DNA of 64,000 nucleotides from Muriiphilus sp048268845 (GCA_048268845.1 JBLWUQ010000003.1:124001-188000); one strand, 5' to 3'. Shown: positions 25,860 through 35,217, counted from the stretch's first letter. Notes: generated by a model from the letters alone, not told the origin. A program made the numbers and translations.

Positions 25860-25870
25860 GGACAAGAAAC

Positions 25871-27676
25871 ATGGCTGCATACAAATACGAAACGCATGAA
25901 TACGACGTGGTTGTGGTGGGCGCCGGCGGTGCCGGGCTGCGCGCCACGCTGGGAATGGCCGAACAGGGGTTGAAGACCGCCTGTGTCACCAAGGTGTTCC
26001 CGACCCGCTCGCACACCGTCGCCGCACAGGGCGGCATCGCCGCGAGCCTTGGCAACATGGGCCCCGACAACTGGCAGTGGCACATGTTCGACACCGTCAA
26101 GGGGTCGGACTGGCTGGGCGATACCGACGCCATGGAATACCTGGCGCGCGAAGCCCCCAAGGCGGTCTACGAGCTTGAGCATTACGGCGTGCCATTCTCG
26201 CGCACCGAAGACGGCAAGATCTATCAGCGTCCGTTCGGCGGCCACACCACCGAGTTCGGTGAAGGCCCGCCGGTGCAGCGCACCTGCGCCGCCGCCGACC
26301 GCACCGGCCACGCGATCCTGCACACGCTTTACGGTCAGTCGCTCAAGCATAACGCGGAATTCTACATCGAGTATTTCGCCATCGACCTGATCATGTCCGA
26401 CGATGGCATCTGTCAGGGCGTGGTGTGCTGGAAGCTTGACGACGGCACGATCCACGTCTTTTCCGCCAAGATGGTGGTGCTGGCGACCGGCGGCTATGGC
26501 CGGGCCTATTTCTCGGCCACTTCGGCGCATACCTGCACCGGCGATGGCGGCGGCATGGTGGCGCGCGCCGGGTTGCCGCTGCAGGACATGGAATTCGTGC
26601 AGTTCCACCCCACCGGCATCTATGGCGCCGGCTGCCTGATCACCGAGGGCGCGCGCGGCGAGGGCGGCTATCTGACCAACTCGGAAGGCGAGCGGTTCAT
26701 GGAACGCTATGCGCCGACCTACAAGGATCTGGCACCGCGCGACTATGTCAGCCGCTCGATGACGATGGAAATCCGCGAAGGCCGCGGCGTCGGGGCCGAG
26801 GCCGATCATATCTACCTCAACCTCAGCCACCTGCCCCCCGAAGCGCTGGCCGAACGCCTTCCGGGGATCTCCGAAAGCGCCAAGATCTTCGCGGGCGTCG
26901 ATGTCACCAAGGAGCCGATCCCGGTTCTGCCGACGGTGCATTACAACATGGGCGGCATCCCGACGAACTACTGGGGCGAGGCGCTGAACCCGACCAAGGA
27001 CGACCCCAACGCGGTGATTCCGGGCCTGATGGCGGTGGGCGAGGCCGGCTGTGCGTCGGTCCACGGGGCCAACCGACTGGGCTCCAACAGCCTGATCGAT
27101 CTTGTGGTGTTCGGCCGCGCGGCCGCAATCCGCGCCGGCAAGGTTGTCGACCCCGAAGCGGCCAACCCGGTGCTGAACCAGCCGTCCATCGACAAGGCGC
27201 TCGACCGCTTCGACGGGTTGCGCCACGCCAAGGGCAATATCCCGACTGCCGAATTGCGGCTCGAGATGCAGAAGACGATGCAGGCCGACGCCGCCGTCTT
27301 CCGCACGTCCAAGACGCTGGCCGAGGGCGTCGAGAAGATGGGCAAGATCGCCGCCAAGCTCGATGATCTGCGCGTCACCGACCGGTCGATGATCTGGAAC
27401 ACCGACCTGATGGAGACGCTCGAGCTGACCAACCTGATGCCCAACGCGCTGGCCACCATCGTCGGCGCCGAGGCGCGCAAGGAAAGCCGCGGGGCGCATG
27501 CCCACGAGGACTTTACCGAGCGCGACGACAAGAACTGGCGCAAACACACGATTGCGCGGATCGACGGCACCAAGGTCAAGCTCGACTATCGCCCGGTGAT
27601 CGTCGACCCGCTGACGACCGAAGCCGAAGGCGGCATCAACATCAAGACAATCGCGCCCAAGGCGCGGACGTTCTGA
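25871..27676 (+). CDS. sdhA: Succinate dehydrogenase flavoprotein subunit
   Basis: The 601-residue subunit oxidises succinate with covalently bound FAD. The N-terminus YDVVVVGAGGAGLRATLGMAEQ is the FAD-binding fold. RSHTVAAQGG contains His48, the site of covalent flavin attachment. The active-site block is QFHPTGIYGAGCLITEGARGEGG, and the C-terminal region THEDF-like HAHEDFTERDDKNWRKH is standard. Length is normal. It is third in the sdhCDAB operon and overlaps nothing. Confidence 0.98.
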   Translation: MAAYKYETHEYDVVVVGAGGAGLRATLGMAEQGLKTACVTKVFPTRSHTVAAQGGIAASLGNMGPDNWQWHMFDTVKGSDWLGDTDAMEYLAREAPKAVYELEHYGVPFSRTEDGKIYQRPFGGHTTEFGEGPPVQRTCAAADRTGHAILHTLYGQSLKHNAEFYIEYFAIDLIMSDDGICQGVVCWKLDDGTIHVFSAKMVVLATGGYGRAYFSATSAHTCTGDGGGMVARAGLPLQDMEFVQFHPTGIYGAGCLITEGARGEGGYLTNSEGERFMERYAPTYKDLAPRDYVSRSMTMEIREGRGVGAEADHIYLNLSHLPPEALAERLPGISESAKIFAGVDVTKEPIPVLPTVHYNMGGIPTNYWGEALNPTKDDPNAVIPGLMAVGEAGCASVHGANRLGSNSLIDLVVFGRAAAIRAGKVVDPEAANPVLNQPSIDKALDRFDGLRHAKGNIPTAELRLEMQKTMQADAAVFRTSKTLAEGVEKMGKIAAKLDDLRVTDRSMIWNTDLMETLELTNLMPNALATIVGAEARKESRGAHAHEDFTERDDKNWRKHTIARIDGTKVKLDYRPVIVDPLTTEAEGGINIKTIAPKARTF

Positions 27677-27686
27677 GGAGATTGAA

Positions 27687-28466
27687 ATGGTTCAACTGAC
27701 ACTCCCCAAGAACTCGCGCATCCGCACCGGCAAGACCTGGCCGAAGCCAGCGGGCGCGACCAATCTGCGCAAGTTCCTGATCTATCGCTACAGCCCCGAT
27801 GACGGTGAGAACCCGCGGGTCGACACCTATTTCGTCGACATGGACACCTGCGGGCCGATGGTTCTGGACGCGCTGATCAAGATCAAGACCGAGATCGACC
27901 CGACCCTGACCTTCCGCCGCTCCTGCCGCGAGGGCATCTGCGGCTCGTGCTCGATGAACATCGACGGGCAGAACCACCTCGCCTGCATCTACGGCATGGA
28001 CGAGATCAGGGGCGACGTGAAGATCTATCCGCTGCCGCACATGCCGGTGGTCAAGGACCTGGTGCCGGATCTGACGCATTTCTATGCCCAGCACGCCTCG
28101 ATCAAGCCCTGGCTTCAGACCGAGACCAACGCTCCGGCGAAGGAATGGCGGCAGTCGATCGATGACCGCAAGAAGCTCGACGGGCTTTATGAATGTGTGA
28201 TGTGTGCCTGTTGCTCGGCCGCCTGCCCGAGTTACTGGTGGAACCCCGAGCGCTATCTTGGGCCGGCGGCCTTGCTTCACGCCAATCGCTGGCTCAGCGA
28301 TTCGCGCGACGAGGCGACCGGTGCCCGGCTCGATGATCTTGAAGACCCGTTCAAGCTCTACCGCTGCCACACGATCATGAACTGCACCCAGACCTGCCCG
28401 AAGGGTCTGAACCCGGCGCGCGCGATTGCCGAGATCAAGAAGATGATGGTCGAGCGGACGTTCTGA
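27687..28466 (+). CDS. sdhB: Succinate dehydrogenase iron-sulfur subunit
   Basis: The 259-residue protein has an N-terminal plant-type ferredoxin domain ([2Fe-2S]; cysteines in RSCREGICGSCSMNIDGQNHLAC). A C-terminal domain carries two further clusters (CVMCACCSAACPSYWWNP and CTQTCPKGLNPA). It passes electrons from SdhA to quinone in the membrane. The ATG follows GAGGAG. It ends the sdh operon, with the ZIP gene 4 bp downstream. Confidence 0.98.
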   Translation: MVQLTLPKNSRIRTGKTWPKPAGATNLRKFLIYRYSPDDGENPRVDTYFVDMDTCGPMVLDALIKIKTEIDPTLTFRRSCREGICGSCSMNIDGQNHLACIYGMDEIRGDVKIYPLPHMPVVKDLVPDLTHFYAQHASIKPWLQTETNAPAKEWRQSIDDRKKLDGLYECVMCACCSAACPSYWWNPERYLGPAALLHANRWLSDSRDEATGARLDDLEDPFKLYRCHTIMNCTQTCPKGLNPARAIAEIKKMMVERTF

Positions 28467-28470
28467 TCCG

Positions 28471-29190
28471 ATGGCAGGGGAAAGTCTCGGCTTTGCCCTG
28501 CTGCTGGCCACGATCGCCGGGGCAACAATCCCGCTGGGCGGATGGCTCGCGAGCTTTCCCCGGCTCGTCCCGCGCTGGATCGAGGCGGAGTTTCGCCACA
28601 GCGTGATCGCCTTCGGCGGCGGCGCGCTGCTGGCCGCCGTGGCGCTGGTTCTGATCCCGGAGGGGGCCGCGCGCGTGCACCCGGCTGTCGCATTGGGCCT
28701 TTTCGGGGCGGGCGGCATCGTCTTTCTGCTGATCGACCGCGCGATCGCACAGAGGGGCGGGCACGGCGCGCAATTCATGGCGATGATGCTGGATTTCCTG
28801 CCCGAAAGCCTCGCCCTCGGGGCGCTTCTGGCCGGTGCGCCGCATGTCGCAGTGCTGCTGGCGCTGCTGATCGGGCTGCAAAACCTGCCCGAGGGCTTCA
28901 ACGCCTATCGCGAGATTTCCGAGAGCGGCGCGATGAGCAAACGCCGCATTCTGGTGCTGTTCGTGCTGACCGCGTTGCTCGGGCCGGTCATGGCGTTTGT
29001 CGGGCTGATCGCGCTGCAGGATGGGCAGGGCGTCCTGGGCGGCATCATGCTGTTTGCCGCCGGGGGCATCCTCTACCTGATCTTCGAGGACATCGCCCCG
29101 CAGGTTCCGCTCGAACGCCATTGGGGGCCACCCCTGGGCGCGGTCGCGGGCTTCCTGCTCGGGTTCGCGGGCGATCTGGCGGTGAGTTGA
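28471..29190 (+). CDS. ZIP family metal transporter
   Basis: The 239-residue protein has about seven or eight hydrophobic segments. It has the ZIP-type metal-site helices FLPESLALGALL (about residues 109-120) and LLIGLQNLPEGFNAYRE (about 131-147), where Gln replaces the first histidine of the common HNLPEG motif. These features support divalent metal transport, perhaps zinc or iron, across the cytoplasmic membrane. The gene starts 4 bp after sdhB, so it may be read from the sdh promoter. That would tie metal import to an iron-rich enzyme, but this is inference. It converges with the ABC permease gene. Confidence 0.87.
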   Translation: MAGESLGFALLLATIAGATIPLGGWLASFPRLVPRWIEAEFRHSVIAFGGGALLAAVALVLIPEGAARVHPAVALGLFGAGGIVFLLIDRAIAQRGGHGAQFMAMMLDFLPESLALGALLAGAPHVAVLLALLIGLQNLPEGFNAYREISESGAMSKRRILVLFVLTALLGPVMAFVGLIALQDGQGVLGGIMLFAAGGILYLIFEDIAPQVPLERHWGPPLGAVAGFLLGFAGDLAVS

Positions 29191-29197
29191 GGCGGGG

Positions 29198-31726
29198 CTA
29201 TTCCCGCGCCCGCAGCACCTGCGCCGGACGTGCCGCCAGTGGTCGCCACGCGAATGCCAGCCCGGCGATCAGCGTCGCCAGCACGCCGCCGGTGACGATC
29301 ATCAGGGCCGAGGGCAGGTTGAAGACGAAATCAGTCTCCATCACGAAATGCGACACCGCCCAGCCGGCCAGACCGCCGGCAAAGACCGCGACGACCCCCG
29401 CCGCCGCGCCAAGGATGGCCGAGCGCAGGGCGAAGTTTGCCAGCACCGTGACCCGCGCCGCGCCAAGCGTTTTCAGCACCGCCGCTTCATAGGTGCGCGC
29501 GCGTTCACCAGCCGCCGCCGCCCCGATCAGGACGACTCCGCCCGTCACCAGCGTCACCAGCGCGCCGTAGGTGATGGCGGCGACGACCTGGCCCATCAGG
29601 TCGGTCACCTGCCCGATGGCGTCGCGCACCGAGATGACCGTGATGTTGGGATTGGCGCGCGACAGGTCGCGCAGCAGCGCCGGTTCGGCATCGGGTTCTG
29701 CGTAAACTGTGGCGATCCAGCTATGCGGCGCACCCGCCAGTGCGGCGGGGTCCATCGCGATGGTGAAGCCCATGCCGGCGGTGGTGAAATCGACCTCGCG
29801 AAAACTGGCAATCGTGCCGGTGATCTCGCGCCCGAGGATGTTGACCGCCATCGTGTCGCCGAGCTTCAAGCCGATCTCATGTGCCTCGTTGGCGGAAAAG
29901 CTGATGAGCGGATCGCCAGTATAGCCCTCGGGCCACCATTCGCCTTCGCTCAGTTTGGTGCGCTCCGGCAGGCTGTCGGAATAGGTCACGCCCCGGTCGC
30001 CGCGCAGCGCCCAGTGATTGCCGCCGATCTCGGATGCCGGGCGGCCGTTGATCTTGGTGATGACGCCGCGCAGCATCGGGGCGGCGTCCATTCTGGTCAC
30101 GCCGGGGTCGGTGGTGACGCGTTCGCGCACCGCATCGATCTGGTCGGACTGGATGTCGAGCACGAAAAAGCTCGGCGCGATGGCGGGCAATTCACGCGCG
30201 ATGGCACCGCGCAGGTTGGTGTCGATCTGCCCGACAGCGGCCAGGACCGACAGGCCAAGGCCCAGCGACAGCACCACCGAGGCCGCCTCGTTCCCCGGCC
30301 CGCCGACCGAAGCCAGCGCCATGCGCAGCGTTGGCCGTCCGCGCAGCGCCTTCGCCCGGGCAAGGCGGCGCGACAGGCGGCGCACGACGATGCCGGCCAA
30401 GACCAGCAGCAGGAAGGCCGCGAAAATGCCCGCCGCCGCCCAGAGCGCCAGCGCAGCGACCGCCGCAAACCACGCCGCAAGACCGACCAGCGCGGCCAGC
30501 AAGACGGCGGTGGCGATCAGGTAGCGCGGCGCGGGCCAGTGGCGCGAAGCGCTGACACCATCGCGAAACAAGGCCGCCGCGCGCACGTCTTCGGTGCGCG
30601 CCAGCGGCCAGAGAGTAAAGAGTGCGGCGGCGATCAGACCATAGAGCGCCGCTTGGGCCAGCGGTGCGGGATACAGCCCGATCTCGGCCGGGACCGGCAG
30701 CGCGTCCGAGATCAGCGGGCCAAATGCAATGGGCAGCGCCGCGCCCAGCGCGAGGCCAAGGATGATGCCCAGAAGCGTCAGCGCGCCGATCTGCATCGCA
30801 TAGCTGAGTAATATGATGCGCGAGGTCGCGCCGAGGGTCTTGAGCGTGGCGATGGTGGCGGTCTTTTCGTCAAGATAGGCACGAACCGCCGCCGAAATAC
30901 CGACGCCGCCGACCGCCAGCCCGGCAAGCCCGACCAGCACCAGAAAGCTGCCCAACCGCTCAACCGCCTGACTGATCCCCGGAGCACCTTTGCGCGAATC
31001 GCGCCAGCGCGGGCCAGAGCCTTCCAGCCGGGACTTCACCGCCTGTTCGGTCGCATCCAGATCGGTGCCGGGCGGCAGACGCAGACGGTATTCGGCGTCA
31101 AACAAGGTGCCTTCGCGGATCAGTCCCGAGGCCGCCAGCGCATCGGTGCGCACCAGCGTGCGCGGGCCGAAGCCGAAACCGGCGGTGGCGTTGTCGGGTT
31201 CGTGCTCAAGCGCAGCGGTCAGGATGAAGTCCTGATCGCCAAGGGTGAAACGGTCGCCGATGGTCAGGTCCAGCCGCGCGATCAGCAGCGGGTCCATCAC
31301 CGCGCCGGGCGTGCCGCCCTGCCCGTCCAGCGCCTGATCCAGCGGCATGTCGGGCGACAGCACCGGCGCGCCGTAGAGCGGCCAGTTGTCATCCACCGCC
31401 TTGACCTGCGTCAGCGCCCGGTCGGAGCCGTCCGGCAGTTGCGCCATCGAGCGAAAGTCGATCACTTCGGACACCGCATCGGCCAACCCGTCAAAGAACG
31501 CGCGCTCGTCATCGCTGGCGCGCCGATAGGTCAGTTCGACCGCCGCATCACCGCCCAGAAGCTCGGCTCCCTGCGCGGCCAGCCCGGCCTCGATCGCGGT
31601 GCGCACGCTGCCGACCGCCGCGATTGCTGCAACCCCCAGCGCAAGGCAGGCAAGGAAGATGCGAAAGCCCTTGAGGCCGCCGCGCAATTCGCGCCGGGCG
31701 ATGCGGCTGGCGACAGACAGGCTCAT
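29198..31726 (-). CDS. ABC transporter permease, YbbP-like (double FtsX domain)
   Basis: The 842-residue membrane protein has an N-terminal anchor, a large periplasmic MacB-PCD-like domain and two FtsX-type membrane bundles (about residues 265-400 and 725-840). The layout matches E. coli YbbP, a mechanotransmission-type ABC permease thought to move or extract lipophilic or envelope compounds. Its ATG overlaps the stop of the ATPase gene (ATGA at 31723-31726), so the two are translated together. Divergent from them is tesA, reproducing the E. coli tesA-ybbA-ybbP layout. Confidence 0.9.
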   Translation of the reverse strand: MSLSVASRIARRELRGGLKGFRIFLACLALGVAAIAAVGSVRTAIEAGLAAQGAELLGGDAAVELTYRRASDDERAFFDGLADAVSEVIDFRSMAQLPDGSDRALTQVKAVDDNWPLYGAPVLSPDMPLDQALDGQGGTPGAVMDPLLIARLDLTIGDRFTLGDQDFILTAALEHEPDNATAGFGFGPRTLVRTDALAASGLIREGTLFDAEYRLRLPPGTDLDATEQAVKSRLEGSGPRWRDSRKGAPGISQAVERLGSFLVLVGLAGLAVGGVGISAAVRAYLDEKTATIATLKTLGATSRIILLSYAMQIGALTLLGIILGLALGAALPIAFGPLISDALPVPAEIGLYPAPLAQAALYGLIAAALFTLWPLARTEDVRAAALFRDGVSASRHWPAPRYLIATAVLLAALVGLAAWFAAVAALALWAAAGIFAAFLLLVLAGIVVRRLSRRLARAKALRGRPTLRMALASVGGPGNEAASVVLSLGLGLSVLAAVGQIDTNLRGAIARELPAIAPSFFVLDIQSDQIDAVRERVTTDPGVTRMDAAPMLRGVITKINGRPASEIGGNHWALRGDRGVTYSDSLPERTKLSEGEWWPEGYTGDPLISFSANEAHEIGLKLGDTMAVNILGREITGTIASFREVDFTTAGMGFTIAMDPAALAGAPHSWIATVYAEPDAEPALLRDLSRANPNITVISVRDAIGQVTDLMGQVVAAITYGALVTLVTGGVVLIGAAAAGERARTYEAAVLKTLGAARVTVLANFALRSAILGAAAGVVAVFAGGLAGWAVSHFVMETDFVFNLPSALMIVTGGVLATLIAGLAFAWRPLAARPAQVLRARE

Positions 31727-32394
31727 GCGTCCAGCCGCCCGTCGGTCAGGTGCAGGATGCGGTCGCAGCGTTCGGCCAGCTCCGGCGCGTGGGTGACCAG
31801 CACCAGCGTCGATCCGTGTCGGTCGCGCAGGTCGAACAGAAGCTCCATGATCGCCTGCCCGGTTGTGCCGTCGAGGTTGCCGGTGGGCTCATCCGCCAGC
31901 AGGATCTCGGGCCGCGTCACGGCGGCGCGCGCCAGCGCGACGCGCTGCTGTTCGCCGCCGGACAATTGCGCCGGGTAGTGATCCTTGCGGGTGCCCAGCC
32001 CCATCGCGTCAAGCTCATCCGCCGCGCGCTCAAACGCATCGGGCGCACCGGCCAGTTCAAGCGGGGTTGCAACATTCTCCAGCGCCGTCATCGTGGGGAT
32101 GAGGTGGAAAGACTGGAACACGATCCCCATATGATCGCGGCGGAAGCGGGCAAGATCGTCCTCGCCCATCGCACCCAGATCGCGGCCCAGCGCGGTGACG
32201 CTGCCACCCGTGGCGCGCTCAAGCCCGCCCATGAGCATCAGGAGGCTTGATTTGCCAGACCCCGACGGCCCCGTAAGCCCCAGCGTCTCGCCGCGCGCGA
32301 CGCCCAACGTGATGCCGCGCAGAATCTCGACCGGCCCGGCATTGCCCATCAGCGACAGGCGGACATCGTCAAGCGCGAGGATCGTATCGGTCAT
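31723..32394 (-). CDS. ABC transporter ATP-binding protein, YbbA/LolD-like
   Basis: The 223-residue ATPase has Walker A GPSGSGKSS, Q-loop region VFQSFHLIPTMTALENV, signature LSGGEQQRVALARA and Walker B ILLADEPTGNLD. Such ATPases (MacB/LolD/YbbA group) work with FtsX-type permeases. The start MTDTILALDDVRLSL at 32394 fits the family; an in-frame ATG at 32415 would add 7 residues. The chosen ATG forms a CATG palindrome with the possible ATG of the divergent tesA, so one of the two starts may be misjudged. Confidence 0.92.
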   Translation of the reverse strand: MTDTILALDDVRLSLMGNAGPVEILRGITLGVARGETLGLTGPSGSGKSSLLMLMGGLERATGGSVTALGRDLGAMGEDDLARFRRDHMGIVFQSFHLIPTMTALENVATPLELAGAPDAFERAADELDAMGLGTRKDHYPAQLSGGEQQRVALARAAVTRPEILLADEPTGNLDGTTGQAIMELLFDLRDRHGSTLVLVTHAPELAERCDRILHLTDGRLDA

Positions 32395-33082
32395 GGGCGG
32401 GGCTTTCTTTTCCATTGTGTCATCAGCATCTAGGCGGTTTGGGCGTCTATCCAAGGCGGCTGCGGCAATCAGTTTGCTGGCGCTGCCGGTGGCGGCCGAG
32501 CCGGTGACGCTGCTGGCCTTCGGTGACAGCCTCACCCAAGGCTACGGACTGGACCCCGAGGATGGATTTGTTTCGCAACTGCAAAGCTGGCTGGTGGCGC
32601 AAGGGGCGGAGGTCGAGGTGATCAACGGCGGCGTCTCGGGCGACACCACGGCGGGCGGTGCGGCGCGGATCGCGTGGTCCTTGACCGTCGACATCGACGC
32701 GGTGATCGTGGCGCTTGGCGGCAATGATTTGTTGCGGGGCATCGACCCGGCCGAGACGCGTGCCAACCTCGACACGATCCTGACGGTGATCGACGCGGCG
32801 GGGCTTCCGGCGTTGTTGGTCGGGATGGAGGCGACGGGGAATTTCGGAACCGCCTACAAGGAAGACTTCGACCGGCTTTATCCCGAACTGGCCGAGGCGC
32901 ATGACGTCAGCTATTTCCCGCAATTCCTGCAAGGGCTGGTCGAGCTGGACGACCGGGCGCAGGCGCTGCGCGATTATCTGCAAGACGACGGGATTCATCC
33001 GAACGCCGAGGGCGTTGCGCTGATCGTCGCGCGGATGGGGCCGGCGGTGCTGGTCCTCATCAACCGGGCGTCCGGAATGTGA
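32393..33082 (+). CDS. tesA: Arylesterase / multifunctional acyl-CoA thioesterase I (SGNH hydrolase)
   Basis: The protein is a periplasmic SGNH-family hydrolase of about 220-229 residues. It shows block I LLAFGDSLTQGYGLDP (catalytic Ser in GDS), block III GGNDLLRGID and block V DGIHPNAEG with the catalytic Asp and His. A signal peptide (SSASRRFGRLSKAAAAISLLALPVAA) precedes the mature enzyme. It hydrolyses esters and acyl-CoAs or lysophospholipids. The start is uncertain: ATG 32393 overlaps the divergent ATPase start, while GTG 32417 still gives a complete signal peptide. The 3' end overlaps the convergent DUF4198 gene by 23 bp. Confidence 0.9.
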   Translation: MGGAFFSIVSSASRRFGRLSKAAAAISLLALPVAAEPVTLLAFGDSLTQGYGLDPEDGFVSQLQSWLVAQGAEVEVINGGVSGDTTAGGAARIAWSLTVDIDAVIVALGGNDLLRGIDPAETRANLDTILTVIDAAGLPALLVGMEATGNFGTAYKEDFDRLYPELAEAHDVSYFPQFLQGLVELDDRAQALRDYLQDDGIHPNAEGVALIVARMGPAVLVLINRASGM

Positions 33083-33863
33083 GCGAGGCCCAGGCCGAAT
33101 GCCAGACCGGCCCGGCACTGGGGTCGTCGTTGCCGGTGTCTTCCATCACCACCGCATCGACGAGGTATTCCGTCGCCGGGGTGACGGGCAGAACCACCTC
33201 GCCAGCCGCGTCGGAGCGGTGGTAGGTGATCGTGACCGCCCCCGAAGCATCGCGCGCGAACAACTCGACCTGCGCATCGGCGCGCGGCGCACCGTGATAG
33301 AGCACACGCACCGGAAAGCCGCCTGACAGATCATCAGTATAGGGATTGGCCAGCGCCACGATCTCGGTCAGCAACCCAACCTCGCCATCAGCCCCCTGCC
33401 CCTCGCCCACCGCCACCAGCGCCTTGGCGTAGCGGGTGAAGACTTCGCGGAATTCAAGCTCCGGCAAGTCCCGCGCGGCATGACGCGCCAGCACGTCGCC
33501 CAGATCCTTGTGCGCAACAAAGCCCTCGAACAGATCGCGGGTTTTGTATTGCAGGGTCTGCCCGACAGTCTGGTGCACGATCACCGCCAACCCAGCAGCG
33601 GGCAGCGCCATGTTCATCGCAGGAATGTCACCCAACCGGCCCTCGACAGGGATCGTGGTTTCCCCCATCCTGACCTCGAAGCGTTCAAATCGTTGGGGAA
33701 AGTAGCTCTGGGATGTGCCAATGAACTCCGACCCGACGCGCAGATCGGCGAAGACGGGATCGCCGGGCGCGACCTGAAATGCCCTCGGCGCGATCCAGAA
33801 TTCATGCGCGGCGGCGGGTGCGGCAAGGCCAAGGCAGGCGGCGAGGGCAAGGAGAAAACGCAT
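33060..33863 (-). CDS. DUF4198 domain-containing periplasmic protein
   Basis: The 267-residue protein has a signal peptide (MRFLLALAACLGLAAPAAA) followed directly by HEFWIAPRAFQVAPGDPVFADLRVG, the typical DUF4198 N-terminus with His exposed after cleavage. The rest is predicted beta-rich, with PVRVLYHGAPRADAQVELFARD and a late carboxypeptidase-regulatory-like segment. DUF4198 proteins often accompany nickel, cobalt or copper uptake systems. Here it is divergent from a HupE/UreJ-type membrane protein whose mature N-terminus also begins with His (AHEVNPS). I infer a metal-related role, with the ion unknown. It overlaps tesA by 23 bp tail to tail. Confidence 0.85.
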   Translation of the reverse strand: MRFLLALAACLGLAAPAAAHEFWIAPRAFQVAPGDPVFADLRVGSEFIGTSQSYFPQRFERFEVRMGETTIPVEGRLGDIPAMNMALPAAGLAVIVHQTVGQTLQYKTRDLFEGFVAHKDLGDVLARHAARDLPELEFREVFTRYAKALVAVGEGQGADGEVGLLTEIVALANPYTDDLSGGFPVRVLYHGAPRADAQVELFARDASGAVTITYHRSDAAGEVVLPVTPATEYLVDAVVMEDTGNDDPSAGPVWHSAWASLTFRTPG

Positions 33864-35052
33864 GGGCCATCCTGAGGGTGCGGGCGGCGCGAGCCTGTCA
33901 CAGGTGCGCCGCCTGTCAAGGCTGGCCCGGAGGGTTGCCGCCTTTGTGATGGCGCTCTTGCTCGCCACGGGCGGCGCGCGGGCGCATGAGGTCAACCCCT
34001 CGATCGCCGATGTGACGGTGACGCCGGAGCGGGTCGAGATCATCGCGACGGTGCCGGTCGAGGCATGGTTGGCCGGGGTCGATCTGGCGTCTGTCACCGA
34101 CACCAATGCCTCCCCCCGTGCCGATGAATACGACCGGCTTCGGGCGCTGCCGCCGGGTGAGCTTGAGGCGCTGGTTGAGGCGGAGTGGGACCGGCTCGCG
34201 GAGGGGTTTCGCATCGCGGCGGGCGGCACAGCGCTTGCCCCGGCGCTCGTCACGGTAAGCGTGGCCAAAGCAGAAGACGCCAGCCTGCCGCGCCAGACCC
34301 GGATTGTCGTGGCGGCCGACCCGCCGCCCGACGACACGCCGGTCACGGTCGGTTGGGTGGCGCATTACGGCCCGCTGATCCTGCGCCAGCAGGGGGCAGA
34401 TCTGGTCGAGGGGGAAGACCCCTATTCGGCCTTTCTCGACGGCGGCGCGGTTTCGGCGCCGATGCCCCGGACAGGTGCGGCGCAGGAAACCGCGCTGGCG
34501 AGTTTCGCGAAGTATGTCTGGACCGGGTTTCAGCACATCCTGCCCAAGGGGCTCGACCATATCCTGTTCGTGCTGGGGCTGTTCTTCTTTTCGCTCAACC
34601 TGCGCCCGCTGCTCTATCAGGTCACCGCCTTCACCGCCGCGCATACGCTGACGCTGGCGCTGGCGACGCTGGGCATCGTCTCGGTGCCCGCCAGCATCGT
34701 CGAGCCGCTGATCGCGCTGTCGATCGCCTATGTCGCGATCGAGAACATCTTTCACCGAAGAATCAGTCGCTTGCGGGTGGCGGTGGTGTTCGGGTTCGGG
34801 TTGCTGCACGGGCTGGGCTTTGCCTCGGTGCTGGGCGACATCGGTCTAAGCCCCGGTCATTTCCTCGCCAGCCTGATTGCCTTCAACATCGGCGTGGAAC
34901 TGGGGCAGCTCACCATCATCCTCGTTGCCTTCCTGTCGGTCGGCGTGTGGTTCGGGCAGAAGCCGTGGTATCGCGCGCGTATCGCGGTGCCCGCCTCGGC
35001 GGGAATCGCGGTGATGGGGGTGTGGTGGTTTGTCGAGCGGACGTTTCTCTGA
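33862..35052 (+). CDS. HupE/UreJ family protein
   Basis: The protein is up to 396 residues long. A signal-like N-terminus (RRVAAFVMALLLATGGARA) precedes AHEVNPSIADVTV, then a periplasmic domain of about 150 residues. The C-terminal membrane domain starts with FQHILPKGLDHILFVLGLFFFSLNLRPLLYQVTAFTAAHTLTLAL, the HupE/UreJ_2 signature with histidines suited to metal passage. The family is linked to nickel or cobalt permeation. The ATG at 33862 overlaps the start of the divergent DUF4198 gene; GTG 33904 is an alternative that still gives a complete signal. It lies next to the cbb3 maturation genes, so a copper role is also possible. Confidence 0.86.
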   Translation: MGHPEGAGGASLSQVRRLSRLARRVAAFVMALLLATGGARAHEVNPSIADVTVTPERVEIIATVPVEAWLAGVDLASVTDTNASPRADEYDRLRALPPGELEALVEAEWDRLAEGFRIAAGGTALAPALVTVSVAKAEDASLPRQTRIVVAADPPPDDTPVTVGWVAHYGPLILRQQGADLVEGEDPYSAFLDGGAVSAPMPRTGAAQETALASFAKYVWTGFQHILPKGLDHILFVLGLFFFSLNLRPLLYQVTAFTAAHTLTLALATLGIVSVPASIVEPLIALSIAYVAIENIFHRRISRLRVAVVFGFGLLHGLGFASVLGDIGLSPGHFLASLIAFNIGVELGQLTIILVAFLSVGVWFGQKPWYRARIAVPASAGIAVMGVWWFVERTFL

Positions 35053-35055
35053 CGC

Positions 35056-35217
35056 TCAATCCTCGGGCGGCGCGTCGTCGTAACGGTCGGTCAGGATGCG
35101 GCGGGAATCGCCTTCGGGGTCGTCATACTGGCTGGATTTCAGCGTCCAGAAGAAGAACGCCAGCCCCAAGCCGCCCAAGAGCAGCGATACCGGGATGAGA
35201 TAGACCAGAACGTTCAT
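35056..35217 (-). CDS. ccoS: cbb3-type cytochrome oxidase assembly protein CcoS
   Basis: A 53-residue protein, MNVLVYLIPVSLLLGGLGLA followed by FFFWTLKSSQYDDPEGDSRR. It has a single N-terminal transmembrane helix and the CcoS signature SSQYDDPEGD(S)RRIL. CcoS is needed to put heme and copper into the CcoN subunit. Its ATG overlaps the stop of ccoI (ATGA, 35214-35217). The stop lies 3 bp from the end of the convergent HupE gene. The gene closes the ccoGHIS maturation operon. Confidence 0.95.
   Translation of the reverse strand: MNVLVYLIPVSLLLGGLGLAFFFWTLKSSQYDDPEGDSRRILTDRYDDAPPED

Noticed and set aside
32392..33864. Two CATG sequences that serve as start codons on both strands (32392-32395 and 33861-33864)
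   Set aside because: Shared divergent start codons would be striking, but alternative GTG starts at 32417 (tesA) and 33904 (HupE) are available, so start misassignment is more likely.
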